DNA of 45,701 nt, from NCBI GenBank assembly GCA_016785955.1, contig JAEUWH010000008.1:1-45701 (forward strand), in the 5' to 3' direction. The notes beneath the pieces are model-generated. The model was not told where the DNA came from and searched no databases. It saw only the letters and a program-made list of their open reading frames with translations. The stretch comes from Pseudobdellovibrionaceae bacterium. GTDB taxonomy: Bacteria > Bdellovibrionota > Bdellovibrionia > Bdellovibrionales > Bdellovibrionaceae. Both the position numbers and the translations under genes were made by a program. Of this stretch, positions 24,543-32,077 are shown piece by piece (position 1 is the stretch's first letter; every line of letters begins with the position of its first letter).

Positions 24543-25669
24543 GTTATCCCCATGCTGTACAAATTGGCTTCACCAGAAACAAAATAAAGTTCCGATCGCT
24601 GACTGTTGACGACAATAGGACTTTGAATTCCACGGCCTGGGTCAAACTGATGAGCGACTCGTCCCGTGTTTTGCTCTAATATGGTTAAATTACCCTGAGA
24701 CTCTCCAAAGAGAACATACTGATCATAAACTGCGATTTCTGATGGCAAACCACCCTTAACTTCATACTCCCAAACGGCTTTCAGAGATTCTTTATTTAAA
24801 GCGTACACTTTTCCATTCGAGGAGGCATAATAAATATTTGAGCCACTCAGGGTGACAGGAACGTACCCGCCAGCATCAAACTTACTTAAGATATCTCCAT
24901 TATTTGCAGATAAAACATAAAGACGATCGTCATAACCTGAAACATATATTTTTTCGCCGTCTATGACAGCACTCGAATCGATATCTTTAAATCTTTTATT
25001 TCTATTTAGCTGAATTTCCCAGTTAATAGTCCCATTTGATTTATTAAAGGCAACAAAAGAACCCTCACTAAAGCCAATATAAAGCAAATTTTTGTGAATA
25101 AGCGGTGTGGTGCCACCACGAATTGAAAAGCTCGACGGATCTTGCCGCGTATACGACCAAACTTGACGACCACTCTCGGCCTCCAGCGCCAGCACAGAGT
25201 TTGCTGTGGTCATAAAATAAATCCGACCCTCTTGCGTATCAAATGCCGGCGTCGCTACAATCTCAGATTTAACATGAGTTTTCCAGACCTCAACGCCCGT
25301 GTCTGCGCTAATACTGTAAAAATAGCCGTCATTTCCACCAAAATACAAACGAGCATTAAATAAAATGGGCTCTTTTTCAACACCATTAGGAACTACATAG
25401 GTCCACTTTTTATAACCCGACTCAATATCATAGGCCACTAAGCCTTCATGAGCATTAGACGCAATCAGCAACTTGTCGGTAAACAACACTCGCGCCCGAT
25501 TAATCTTGCGGAAGCGTGTAATTTCAGCGCCCACTGTGGATCGAATAAATTCAATCTTTGTTCGAACATTTTTCTCTGCAGGCCCGCCTGTTTTAAAGCT
25601 CGTACACGAAATAAACAGAACACAGGCGCTAGCCAGTCCTAAGCGCAACGACATTTCAGTCACGCTCAC
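24506..25669 (-). CDS. bamB: BamB-like outer-membrane assembly lipoprotein (PQQ beta-propeller)
   Basis: A 387-residue lipoprotein with lipobox LFISC (Cys about residue 22). It is followed by repeated PQQ-type propeller blades: GLVAYDIESGYKKWTY, GYFYSISADTGVEVWKT, NSVLALEAESGRQVWSY, GSFVAFNKSNGTINWEI, DRLYVLSANNGDIL, GKVYALNKESLKAVWEY and GNLTILEQNTGRV. BamB binds BamA and helps insert beta-barrel proteins into the outer membrane. The upstream neighbour is a YfgM-like TPR protein, the same pair as yfgM-bamB in E. coli, which supports the call. The start is uncertain among GTG 25669, GTG 25663 and ATG 25654; the first overlaps the previous stop. Confidence 0.85.
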   Translation of the reverse strand: MSVTEMSLRLGLASACVLFISCTSFKTGGPAEKNVRTKIEFIRSTVGAEITRFRKINRARVLFTDKLLIASNAHEGLVAYDIESGYKKWTYVVPNGVEKEPILFNARLYFGGNDGYFYSISADTGVEVWKTHVKSEIVATPAFDTQEGRIYFMTTANSVLALEAESGRQVWSYTRQDPSSFSIRGGTTPLIHKNLLYIGFSEGSFVAFNKSNGTINWEIQLNRNKRFKDIDSSAVIDGEKIYVSGYDDRLYVLSANNGDILSKFDAGGYVPVTLSGSNIYYASSNGKVYALNKESLKAVWEYEVKGGLPSEIAVYDQYVLFGESQGNLTILEQNTGRVAHQFDPGRGIQSPIVVNSQRSELYFVSGEANLYSMGITWKPKNLFSFAD

Positions 25670-26637
25670 TATGTCCCCACTTGATCGCTATTTTTTTTCA
25701 AACGTAACAACAGAAGATATTTCTGAGCCAACTCGGCGGCGGATTGATCAGCACCAAAATGATTTTTCAAACGTTCATTTTCTTCACCATTAGGCATAGC
25801 TGCCGGCACCGATTCACCTTTTGCTATAACATCTTTGTACTGAGTTTCTGCCATCTCCCATTGCTTCAGCCCCTCATAAGCCAGACCATTTTGCAATTTA
25901 AAATAAGAAGTTAAAAATGGATAGCGCGTTGACTGAGCCACCGACTGATTTTTCTTAATCACATCGTCAAATTTCCCCAGAGACAATTGAGTCGCCGACC
26001 ATTTCTTTAACACCAAATGATCCACCAAGTCTTTAGGCGTAGACTCAAGTGATTTTTCCAATGTCTGCGCAGCTAACTCAAACTTTTTATGTTCCCAGTA
26101 TAAGTCAGCCAAGACCAAACTGGTGATTTTGCCGGGAACACTTTTTGGATTGGCCTTTTGTAATTCCGTAAACCGAGCAACAATAGTCCCATAATCTTTA
26201 TCTAAATCACCTGTGGCAGGAGTTTTAATTTCTGGTTTAGGCTCGACAGCGGCTTTGGCGTCTTTTTTAGTTTTTCCGGCCTCTTTCGCCGCATTTTCTT
26301 TAGCTTGACGATCAGCCTCTTCAAAATCACCTTTAATTTTTAGATAGTCTTTCTCAATCACATAGTACTGATCTTGAATTTTCAACTGTGTATCAATTTT
26401 TACCTGATTATATATAACATAACCCACGCTTGAGAAAGCCACGACACCCAAGAATAAAATAATCAATACTTTATTTGCGACCATCCAATCGAAAGTGAGC
26501 GTAAGATATCTTTGAAAATTGTCTTGCTTGGCAAGCTCACGATTCGAAATTCCAAACCCAGTTGTACCATGCGTGGCTGATTTCTGAGTAGTCCCGTTTA
26601 CATCATTGCCGTTAGGGGTAACATTATCCAATTGCAT
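25669..26637 (-). CDS. YfgM-like single-pass TPR protein
   Basis: A 322-residue protein. A 50-residue cytoplasmic-looking N-terminus rich in Asn/Thr is followed by one membrane helix (about 56-76). A Lys/Ala/Glu-rich linker (about 100-140) leads to TPR-like helices (LADLYWEHKKFELAAQTLEKSL, YFKLQNGLAYEGLKQWEMAETQYKDVI). YfgM proteins are inner-membrane anchored with periplasmic TPRs and associate with SecYEG and chaperones during outer-membrane protein export. The gene directly precedes bamB as in E. coli and touches it at the stop/start. It heads the six-gene minus-strand operon running to 20917. Confidence 0.78.
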   Translation of the reverse strand: MQLDNVTPNGNDVNGTTQKSATHGTTGFGISNRELAKQDNFQRYLTLTFDWMVANKVLIILFLGVVAFSSVGYVIYNQVKIDTQLKIQDQYYVIEKDYLKIKGDFEEADRQAKENAAKEAGKTKKDAKAAVEPKPEIKTPATGDLDKDYGTIVARFTELQKANPKSVPGKITSLVLADLYWEHKKFELAAQTLEKSLESTPKDLVDHLVLKKWSATQLSLGKFDDVIKKNQSVAQSTRYPFLTSYFKLQNGLAYEGLKQWEMAETQYKDVIAKGESVPAAMPNGEENERLKNHFGADQSAAELAQKYLLLLRLKKNSDQVGT

Positions 26638-26689
26638 CTCCTTGATAATTTGACCCTACAATGATCAACAGGACTTGCGTCTTGAGTCA

Positions 26690-26741
26690 ACCACTTAATT
26701 ACTGATTAATTACTGAATAAAGAAAAGAGCAATTAAGTGGT
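26690..26741. terminator. inverted repeat downstream of leucine dehydrogenase gene
   Basis: ACCACTTAATT (26690-26700) pairs perfectly with AATTAAGTGGT (26731-26741) around a 30-nt AT-rich loop. It lies between the end of the dehydrogenase gene (26752) and the start of the TPR gene (26637), both on the minus strand. There is no T-tract after the stem, so it may equally be an operator or mRNA stabiliser. Confidence 0.35.
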
Positions 26742-26751
26742 GATTGATAAA

Positions 26752-27870
26752 CTAGCGATTATTAATTTCCCTCAATGTAGTAAAAGAACGATTCGACTTT
26801 CCAGGATGTTTTTGTTTCAATTTTGCCACCGTTTTGATGCGTTCTTCGGCCAAGCGGTCCGCAGCTAAATAGGTTGGGATCTTGTCTCGTTTGGCAATCT
26901 TGAAAACCTGTTTTAGATTATCATATACGCGTTTTGTTTTATCAAATGCACGACTTTGAGAATACCCTTCCAACTCAACAAACACGTTCATCAAGCCGCC
27001 GGCATTTACGATATAGTCAGGTGCATATAAAATACCCATCTCTTCCAAAGCGTTTCCATGACGAAGCTCAAGAAGCTGATTATTTGCGCCGCCGCAAATA
27101 ATTGGTGTCTTGAAAGATCCTAGGGTTTTTTCATTCACAATGGCCCCCATAGCACAAGGAGCCAGAACATCACACTCAACCGACAAAATTTCCGTAGGAG
27201 CCACCGTTTGCGTATTTGGAAACATATCTTTAATTTTCTTTATTTTTTCCGCATCAATATCCGAAACAATAACCTTGGCACCTTCTTGATCTAAATATTT
27301 TACTAAATTAAAGCCAACATTACCTAGCCCCTGAACGGCAACGCGAAGACCTTTTAAACTGTCGCTTCCGTGTTTTTCGTTAACGGATGCTTTGATTCCC
27401 ATCAGGACACCATGTGCCGTGTAGGGAGAGGGGTCGCCGGACCCACCAAAATCTTTCGAGATTCCCGTGACCCAAGGTGTTTCCATATAGATGTATTCCA
27501 TATCTTGTTCACAGGTTCCCACATCTTCAGCTGTAATATATTTACCATTTAAAGAGTTAACAAATTGACCGAAGGCACGAAAAAGACCTTCTGTTTTCTG
27601 AGTTTTCGAGTCGCCGATTATAACGGCCTTACCGCCACCAAGATTCAAACCTGCGGCCGCCGCTTTATAAGTCATACCTTTAGATAACCGCAACACATCC
27701 ACCAAGGCCTCGTCCTCGTTGGCATAATTCCACATCCTTGTGCCGCCTAAGGCTGGACCAAGTGTTGTGTTATGAATAGCAATAATTGCCTTCAAGCCCA
27801 CATCGGGATCGTGACAAAATACGACTTGTTCGTGATTTCCTGTTTTCGCAATAACTTCAAATGTGGCCAT
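26752..27870 (-). CDS. ldh: leucine (branched-chain amino acid) dehydrogenase
   Basis: Member of the Glu/Leu/Phe/Val dehydrogenase family; oxidatively deaminates leucine and related amino acids with NAD+. Seen are GPALGGTRMW, the RLSKGMTYKAAAAGLNLGGGKAV region with the two active-site lysines (69 and 81) and the TAEDVGT motif. The Rossmann loop VQGLGNVGFNLVKYL with acidic SDID (NAD-preferring) and the CGGANNQL block follow. The 372-residue length matches leucine dehydrogenase (about 365). A catabolic enzyme of this type fits an organism that grows on amino acids. It appears monocistronic. Confidence 0.92.
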   Translation of the reverse strand: MATFEVIAKTGNHEQVVFCHDPDVGLKAIIAIHNTTLGPALGGTRMWNYANEDEALVDVLRLSKGMTYKAAAAGLNLGGGKAVIIGDSKTQKTEGLFRAFGQFVNSLNGKYITAEDVGTCEQDMEYIYMETPWVTGISKDFGGSGDPSPYTAHGVLMGIKASVNEKHGSDSLKGLRVAVQGLGNVGFNLVKYLDQEGAKVIVSDIDAEKIKKIKDMFPNTQTVAPTEILSVECDVLAPCAMGAIVNEKTLGSFKTPIICGGANNQLLELRHGNALEEMGILYAPDYIVNAGGLMNVFVELEGYSQSRAFDKTKRVYDNLKQVFKIAKRDKIPTYLAADRLAEERIKTVAKLKQKHPGKSNRSFTTLREINNR

Positions 27871-27925
27871 AGACCCCCCTTGTGAATTTTGATTATTAAA
27901 TTAATTTCACAGGACTATGTCGCAG

Positions 27926-28480
27926 TTAGAGTAAAAATACGAGAAATAATGCGAGGCAGACGAAAAAAATAACCAAATACAAACGCTTCATATGTCGAGA
28001 GAGCGCTCCGTGAGCATCCTCGGCCTGCTTGAGTTTCTCTTTTAAATCTAAAATTTCGCCTTCAAAACGATCATTTTCAGAAGCAGAATGAAAAACCAGC
28101 TCATCCATTCGTTTAGTCAATGCGCTTTCAACTTCCTGCTTCAACACACGAATATCTTTTTGCAAAAAATACGACGCGTTCAAACCCGGCACTTTCTCCT
28201 GAAGAATCATATACCACTGCAGCGCCCGGTAAATATGAGGGGGAACGTCGTGACCTTTTTGAGTCCACCTTGACCAAGAGGATGGGTCAACCAGTAACAA
28301 TTGAGCCATTTTTCGCTGTGAAAGCGATAAGGTATTTCTAATATGTTCTAAATCACCGATCTGATCCTGAATAACCTTAACCTGGGCCTCATAATTTAAA
28401 CGAATTGATGTTTTTACCCTTAAATTTGAGTCAAAAACCCTACTTTTTTCTTCATTATTTACATCTACATCCATGTTCAT
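27926..28480 (-). CDS. tail-anchored helix-turn-helix protein
   Basis: A 184-residue protein with a DNA-binding-like N-terminal half and a membrane tail. Residues about 45-95 form an XRE-like HTH: IRNTLSLSQRKMAQLLLVDPSSWSRWTQKG, followed by a helix PPHIYRALQWYMILQ. Residues about 105-160 are strongly charged and helical, likely a coiled coil. The last 20 residues are a hydrophobic helix (LYLVIFFVCLALFLVFLL) ending at the C-terminus, as in tail-anchored proteins. A membrane-tethered regulator of this layout is unusual. The 570-bp AT-rich region upstream carries two operator-like inverted repeats just before its start, suggesting autoregulation. Confidence 0.75.
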   Translation of the reverse strand: MNMDVDVNNEEKSRVFDSNLRVKTSIRLNYEAQVKVIQDQIGDLEHIRNTLSLSQRKMAQLLLVDPSSWSRWTQKGHDVPPHIYRALQWYMILQEKVPGLNASYFLQKDIRVLKQEVESALTKRMDELVFHSASENDRFEGEILDLKEKLKQAEDAHGALSRHMKRLYLVIFFVCLALFLVFLL

Positions 28481-28528
28481 AAATTTATGATTTCACCATC
28501 CAAGCATTTCGTCAACACATCTAGACTG

Positions 28529-28583
28529 TTGCATTTTGCAATATAAAATAGTTATTTCACATTATTAACAGATGTATTTTACA
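28529..28583. promoter_or_regulatory. paired operator-like inverted repeats upstream of the HTH gene
   Basis: TTGCA-TTT-TGCAA (28529-28541) and TGTA-TTT-TACA (28573-28583) share the core TG(C/T)ATTTT(G/A)CA. Their centres are about 43 bp apart, roughly four helical turns. The second sits within a longer AGATGT...ACATCT stem (28570-28589). Both lie within 110 bp of the HTH gene start, consistent with dimer binding sites for that regulator. Confidence 0.45.
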
Positions 28584-28637
28584 ACATCTAATTTTTGTAA
28601 TCATCTGAAGACAAAGACTTGGCGCAGGTTTGATGTT

Positions 28638-28664
28638 AAAAGGTATGTTTATATGCCTTTTTTT
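28638..28664 (+). terminator. terminator-like hairpin with no upstream gene
   Basis: AAAAGGTAT (28638-28646) pairs with ATGCCTTTT (28653-28661) with one G-U pair and a 6-nt loop, and the run continues to 28664 as Ts. No plus-strand gene precedes it within 600 bp, so it might end a short RNA. Confidence 0.4.
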
Positions 28665-28670
28665 GAATTC

Positions 28671-28700
28671 GACTAAAGCTTATAGTTATAAGCTTTAGTC
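28671..28700. repeat. 30-nt near-perfect palindrome
   Basis: GACTAAAGCTTATA (28671-28684) and TATAAGCTTTAGTC (28687-28700) are exact inverted 14-bp arms separated only by GT. No T-run follows. The near-zero spacer suits a dimeric protein site or a recombination core better than a terminator. Confidence 0.75.
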
Positions 28701-29050
28701 TTATATTATTGATTTTATTGAATATTTTTATTTGGTGATTTGGTGTTTAACTCTTTTGAATTTAGATTTTTCCAACAAAACAGAAAAACTTAACATAAAA
28801 ATAATATCAAAAGTCATTAAGCTGTTTTTTTTTAAAATAATATTCTGTTTCATTATCTCAAGCACAACCATCTGTTTAAAAATAATATTATGTCACTATT
28901 GAGTTTTAACTTTTCAACAACTCATTTTACGAGATATTTGAATTTAAAATAACCTACCTATCCATTCATTTTTTTCAGTATTCACTGGTTTACTTTCGTC
29001 ATTTTTTAAATGATTCTTTAGATTTAGAGTTCAATATTTGGACTCAATAT

Positions 29051-29605
29051 TTGAGTACGATTTTTAGTCATTTTGGGGTGGATTTGCGCTATCAATTAAA
29101 CAAAAATAAGTATCTTTTAGATCCCGAGATCGATCGTCTTATGTCAATCATCAGTACATATATTGATCGAGACACTCGTAACTGTTTAATTTTACAATTG
29201 GGTTTAAAAACCGGAGCCCGAGCGCAAGAAATTTTAAATATTCAAAAAAGTGATTTAAATACGTATGATATGTCGGTTTTTATTCGCGGACTAAAAGGCA
29301 GTAATGATCGAGAAATTCCATTACCCAATTTGTTATTCACACGTCTTCAGCGTTACACTGAAACAGTCGACGGGACGAAAGTTTTTAACATCACCTATGA
29401 TCGTCTTTATCAGATTTGGGATACTTACCGACCGGTTCCTAAAAAGTTTCACTCACTTCGTCATACATTTGCAATTCAGCTCTACAGAAAAACTCGTGAT
29501 TTACGACTGGTCCAGGTTGCGCTCGGACATCGAAATATTACCAACACAATGGTCTATGCCGATTATGTCTACACCCAAGACGAACTGAGAAAGTTGATTC
29601 TATAA
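29051..29605 (+). CDS. minimal tyrosine recombinase (catalytic domain only)
   Basis: A 184-residue tyrosine recombinase with the complete catalytic set: Arg in KTGARAQEIL, Lys in LKGSNDREIPL, His-x-x-Arg in FHSLRHTFA, His in LGHRNITNTM, and the nucleophile Tyr in VYADY. The usual N-terminal core-binding (SAM-like) domain of XerC/D and phage integrases (about 100 residues) is missing. The overall size resembles FimB/FimE inversion recombinases (about 200 residues). The start is uncertain: TTG at 29051 or GTG at 29078; no strong ribosome-binding site is seen. No cargo genes or att repeats were identified. It may be a domesticated recombinase acting on nearby inverted sites. Confidence 0.82.
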   Translation: MSTIFSHFGVDLRYQLNKNKYLLDPEIDRLMSIISTYIDRDTRNCLILQLGLKTGARAQEILNIQKSDLNTYDMSVFIRGLKGSNDREIPLPNLLFTRLQRYTETVDGTKVFNITYDRLYQIWDTYRPVPKKFHSLRHTFAIQLYRKTRDLRLVQVALGHRNITNTMVYADYVYTQDELRKLIL

Positions 29606-29661
29606 TCCAGACACAGCCATCTATGGGTGTTGTAACAGCCCTAAGAACCAGGATTAAAATA

Positions 29662-30240
29662 TTAACGCCGCATTTGCGTACGAACACGGAAGTAATTATC
29701 CAAAGCCTTATACTCTGGATGAAAACCATAACTCAACATCTCTCTGTACGCGTCCTGAGGCTTCCAACCCTGCATCAATACACGATAGAGCCCGACAATC
29801 ATCCCTGTGCGATCTTTTCCATAATGACAGTGAACAAACACAGGATACATCTTGGGGTCAGACAACGCCTTTAAAATCGAATTCACTTGCGCCTCGTTTG
29901 GAGTTATTAAATGTGACATTGGCGCCGAATACATATTTATTCCAATTTTCTTGGTAAATGCCAATTCTTTAGCGACAGCCGGCTCGTTATTCTCTAGATT
30001 AATAATTGTCTTAAATCCGGCTTTTTTTAAATACAACAACCCTTGCTCTGAAGGCCGCCCTCCACGATAAATTGCATCTGTGGTTTTTTGAAAATTAGGA
30101 ATACCATTTGTAACTGGACCTTGCGGGCCAACATCATTGACAGCATCCCCATAAGATTGAACGTAAACACTTTGCGCGGTCACCGAAAACGAAACAACAA
30201 AACACAGCAGTAGCTGAAATAAAATAGATTTAAATGCCAT
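29662..30240 (-). CDS. exported protein tyrosine/dual-specificity phosphatase-like protein
   Basis: The signal peptide at residues 1-22 (FKSILFQLLLCFVVSFSVTAQS) sends it to the periplasm or beyond. The domain follows the eukaryotic-like DSP/PTP pattern: IYRGGRPSEQGLLYLKKAGFKTIINL, an Asp/Glu-rich loop, and the P-loop VHCHYGKDRTGMIVGLYR with catalytic Cys 138 and Arg 144 (HCX5R). The start at 30240 has GGAGGGG a few bases upstream; a longer frame to 30309 is not needed. Secreted phosphatases of this kind act on phosphotyrosine, phosphoinositides or inositol phosphates; the substrate cannot be told from sequence. Confidence 0.85.
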   Translation of the reverse strand: MAFKSILFQLLLCFVVSFSVTAQSVYVQSYGDAVNDVGPQGPVTNGIPNFQKTTDAIYRGGRPSEQGLLYLKKAGFKTIINLENNEPAVAKELAFTKKIGINMYSAPMSHLITPNEAQVNSILKALSDPKMYPVFVHCHYGKDRTGMIVGLYRVLMQGWKPQDAYREMLSYGFHPEYKALDNYFRVRTQMRR

Positions 30241-30394
30241 AACCCCTCCAGATATTTCTGGCGATATAAGCACTTTTAAAGAATGAACGCAACCAAAGGC
30301 TACCGACAAGTCATCAACATGTCATTGTGTCATTGCCAACCTATCAACACCAAAAATAATGCGTTAACAGCATTCGAATCAGTTTTTTAAGACA

Positions 30395-30583
30395 CTACGA
30401 ACTTCTTTGCCGATCAAAGCCTATCAGTCTATAACCTTCAACGCTAAATGTAACGAGAATGGGACGACAGCAAACCTCGCAGTCCTCGATGTAGGTTTGC
30501 GTACCGTTTTCAGACAGATCTAAAATCATAGAAATTTTCTCTAGACAATACGGGCACTTAAACTTTTTTTCGATTTCTTCCAT
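30395..30583 (-). CDS. CPXCG-type cysteine-rich small protein
   Basis: A 62-residue protein with two zinc-ribbon-like pairs: KCPYCLEKIS and DCEVCCRPILV. The spacing and the sequence EDCEVCCRPI match the CPXCG-motif family found widely in proteobacteria. No function is established. It stands alone between the phosphatase gene and a small exported-protein gene. Confidence 0.78.
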   Translation of the reverse strand: MEEIEKKFKCPYCLEKISMILDLSENGTQTYIEDCEVCCRPILVTFSVEGYRLIGFDRQRSS

Positions 30584-30700
30584 GAATATACGCTAGCATT
30601 AGGGGATTTTTTTTTACACAAGAACCTTTTAAAAAACCTCGAGCACCATGTATTAGATTTAATAGTTATTTTTTAATAAGTGACACACGCACGCGAATCA

Positions 30701-31048
30701 TTACAGACCTAGCTCTTTTAGCTCTTTAGCGACTCGATGTTGATTTTTTCGTGCATTCGTACGTTTTTGCTTCACTTCTTTTTTAAAGCGGAAAAATTTA
30801 TCACTTGAGGGCGCTGCAAATTCCGTCTGAGTTTCATCATAAAGAACAACAGTTTCACGATTTTCATTATTCTTAGTACGCGCTATGTTTTTGCGCGCTT
30901 CCAATTCATTTTTTGAATAGACCTGAGTTTTCAATTTACTATGAAGCTCTTTCTGCGCCTGAGTATCTTCACTGATCAGCGCATTGAAGTCTTCAACCTT
31001 TGCAAAAACACTTACGCTAAGAATTAGGACTAAAAATAAAGCTTTCAT
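30701..31048 (-). CDS. small exported lysine-rich protein
   Basis: A 115-residue protein with a short signal peptide (MKALFLVLILSVSVFA). The start at 31048 follows AGGAGA, while a longer frame to 31132 lacks support. The mature part is highly charged and helical, with an R/K-rich end (KKEVKQKRTNARKNQHRVAKEL). No family recognised. Confidence 0.6.
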   Translation of the reverse strand: MKALFLVLILSVSVFAKVEDFNALISEDTQAQKELHSKLKTQVYSKNELEARKNIARTKNNENRETVVLYDETQTEFAAPSSDKFFRFKKEVKQKRTNARKNQHRVAKELKELGL

Positions 31049-31438
31049 ACTGATCTCTCCTGCAAACTGTTCAATAGACACAGTTGCAACCTTGGCGCCC
31101 TTCATCTGAAATCTATGCGTTCTAATAGCCAAAATAGACTCAGGTGATGAATATTGTCAGTGGATGTCTAGAAGTCTACACAGAAAATGCAATCACACCT
31201 AAGCAGCTAAAATCATGTTTCATTTTGAGAAAAATACGCAGTCCTCGGCGCCGAGGACTGCCCACGCTTCCTCTGTCATTTGCGCTTAAACACCTACCCC
31301 CTTCTTATCGACCCTACCCAGATGTTCTACTATCTGTCCTCGTCAACCCATCCGTCCTTATCAGTGTCACTATTGTCACTCCCAACCTATCTAGGTCGAC
31401 ACGACGACGAGACAATTTAAAAAACATTTGATAAAGAA
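31049..31438. other. 390-bp gap between divergent genes
   Basis: No credible gene. It should hold the promoters of the exported protein (minus) and the oxygenase-ABC operon (plus). Its main landmark is the GC-rich perfect palindrome at 31238-31261. Bases 31260-31400 are pyrimidine-rich on the plus strand with irregular (TGTC)-like words. Confidence 0.5.
31238..31261. repeat. 24-nt perfect palindrome
   Basis: GCAGTCCTCGGC (31238-31249) followed directly by its reverse complement GCCGAGGACTGC (31250-31261), with no spacer. It is GC-rich within an AT-rich gap and lies about 180 bp before the oxygenase gene. No T-run follows. Confidence 0.85.
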
Positions 31439-32077
31439 ATGTATCTCATTGATGCTATCTGCATGATCCAAAATCTATTCCCAACCCAAATTCTGAATTC
31501 TACTATCGCCCCTCGCAATCACCCTTTACTAAAAAGTTTAAAATCTGATATCGTAAAACTGTCCGAAATTGATACAGATGGACAGCGATGGTCCTCGGAA
31601 AACTATCTTTACGGCTACACTTCGTACGGGTCTTTAGACCAGCTGCACCTGTTCTCGACGTCATTTCAAGATTTGAAAAAGAAAATTGATAAACAGGTCA
31701 ACGTATTCGTCCAACAACTAGAATGGAATATCTCTATCGACGATTTACATTTATCAAAAATGTGGGTCAATGTGATGCCCAAAGGAACTATCCATACAGG
31801 ACATATACACCCACTCAGTGTTGTGTCAGGAACCTTTTACGTCAGCCTACCTAAAAAGGATGTCCCGTCACTAAAGTTTGAAGACCCTCGGTTTACGCAA
31901 ATGATGGCGGTGCCGCCTAAAAAAAAGAAGCTCCAGCTTAAAAACGTAAATTTTTATAATTTTATCCCCAAGGTGGGCGAGGTTGTATTATTTGAAAGTT
32001 GGCTTCGCCACGAAGTCGTTCAAAACAGCACAAACGAACTGCGCATAAGCGTCAGTTTTAATTATGATTGGCGATAG
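31439..32077 (+). CDS. putative 2OG-Fe(II) oxygenase (TIGR02466-like)
   Basis: A 212-residue protein. The centre has the double-stranded beta-helix signature: KMWVNVMPKGTIHTGHIHPLSVVSGTFYVSLP with metal-ligand candidates His 122 and His 124. Later GEVVLFESWLRHEVVQN provides the distal His, and NELRISVSFNYDW has the oxoglutarate-binding Arg. This matches the putative 2OG-Fe(II) oxygenase family. The ABC ATPase gene begins at the base after its stop. That link suggests the enzyme acts on what the transporter imports, by analogy with TauD and TauABC, though this is not TauD. The start is the ATG at 31439; ATG 31463 is possible. Confidence 0.75.
   Translation: MYLIDAICMIQNLFPTQILNSTIAPRNHPLLKSLKSDIVKLSEIDTDGQRWSSENYLYGYTSYGSLDQLHLFSTSFQDLKKKIDKQVNVFVQQLEWNISIDDLHLSKMWVNVMPKGTIHTGHIHPLSVVSGTFYVSLPKKDVPSLKFEDPRFTQMMAVPPKKKKLQLKNVNFYNFIPKVGEVVLFESWLRHEVVQNSTNELRISVSFNYDWR

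Larger units (their letters stand above)
28481..29050. other. 570-bp AT-rich intergenic region with several palindromes
   Basis: No gene is apparent. The region separates the divergent tail-anchored HTH gene and the tyrosine recombinase gene. It holds two operator-like repeats (28529-28583), a terminator-like hairpin (28638-28664), a 30-nt palindrome (28671-28700) and repeated AATAATAT tracts near 28800-28890. Regulation in both directions, or a small RNA ending at the hairpin, is possible. Confidence 0.55.

Noticed and set aside
30315-30340. TGTCA words near 30320 and 31360 as possible reverse-strand hem boxes
   Set aside because: The spacing is 3 or 4 bases, not 6, so they do not match the TGACA-N6-TGACA form.
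31144-31431. 95-codon plus-strand open frame in the gap before the oxygenase gene
   Set aside because: It runs through the GC-rich palindrome, has poor composition and no family, and lies where promoters are expected.
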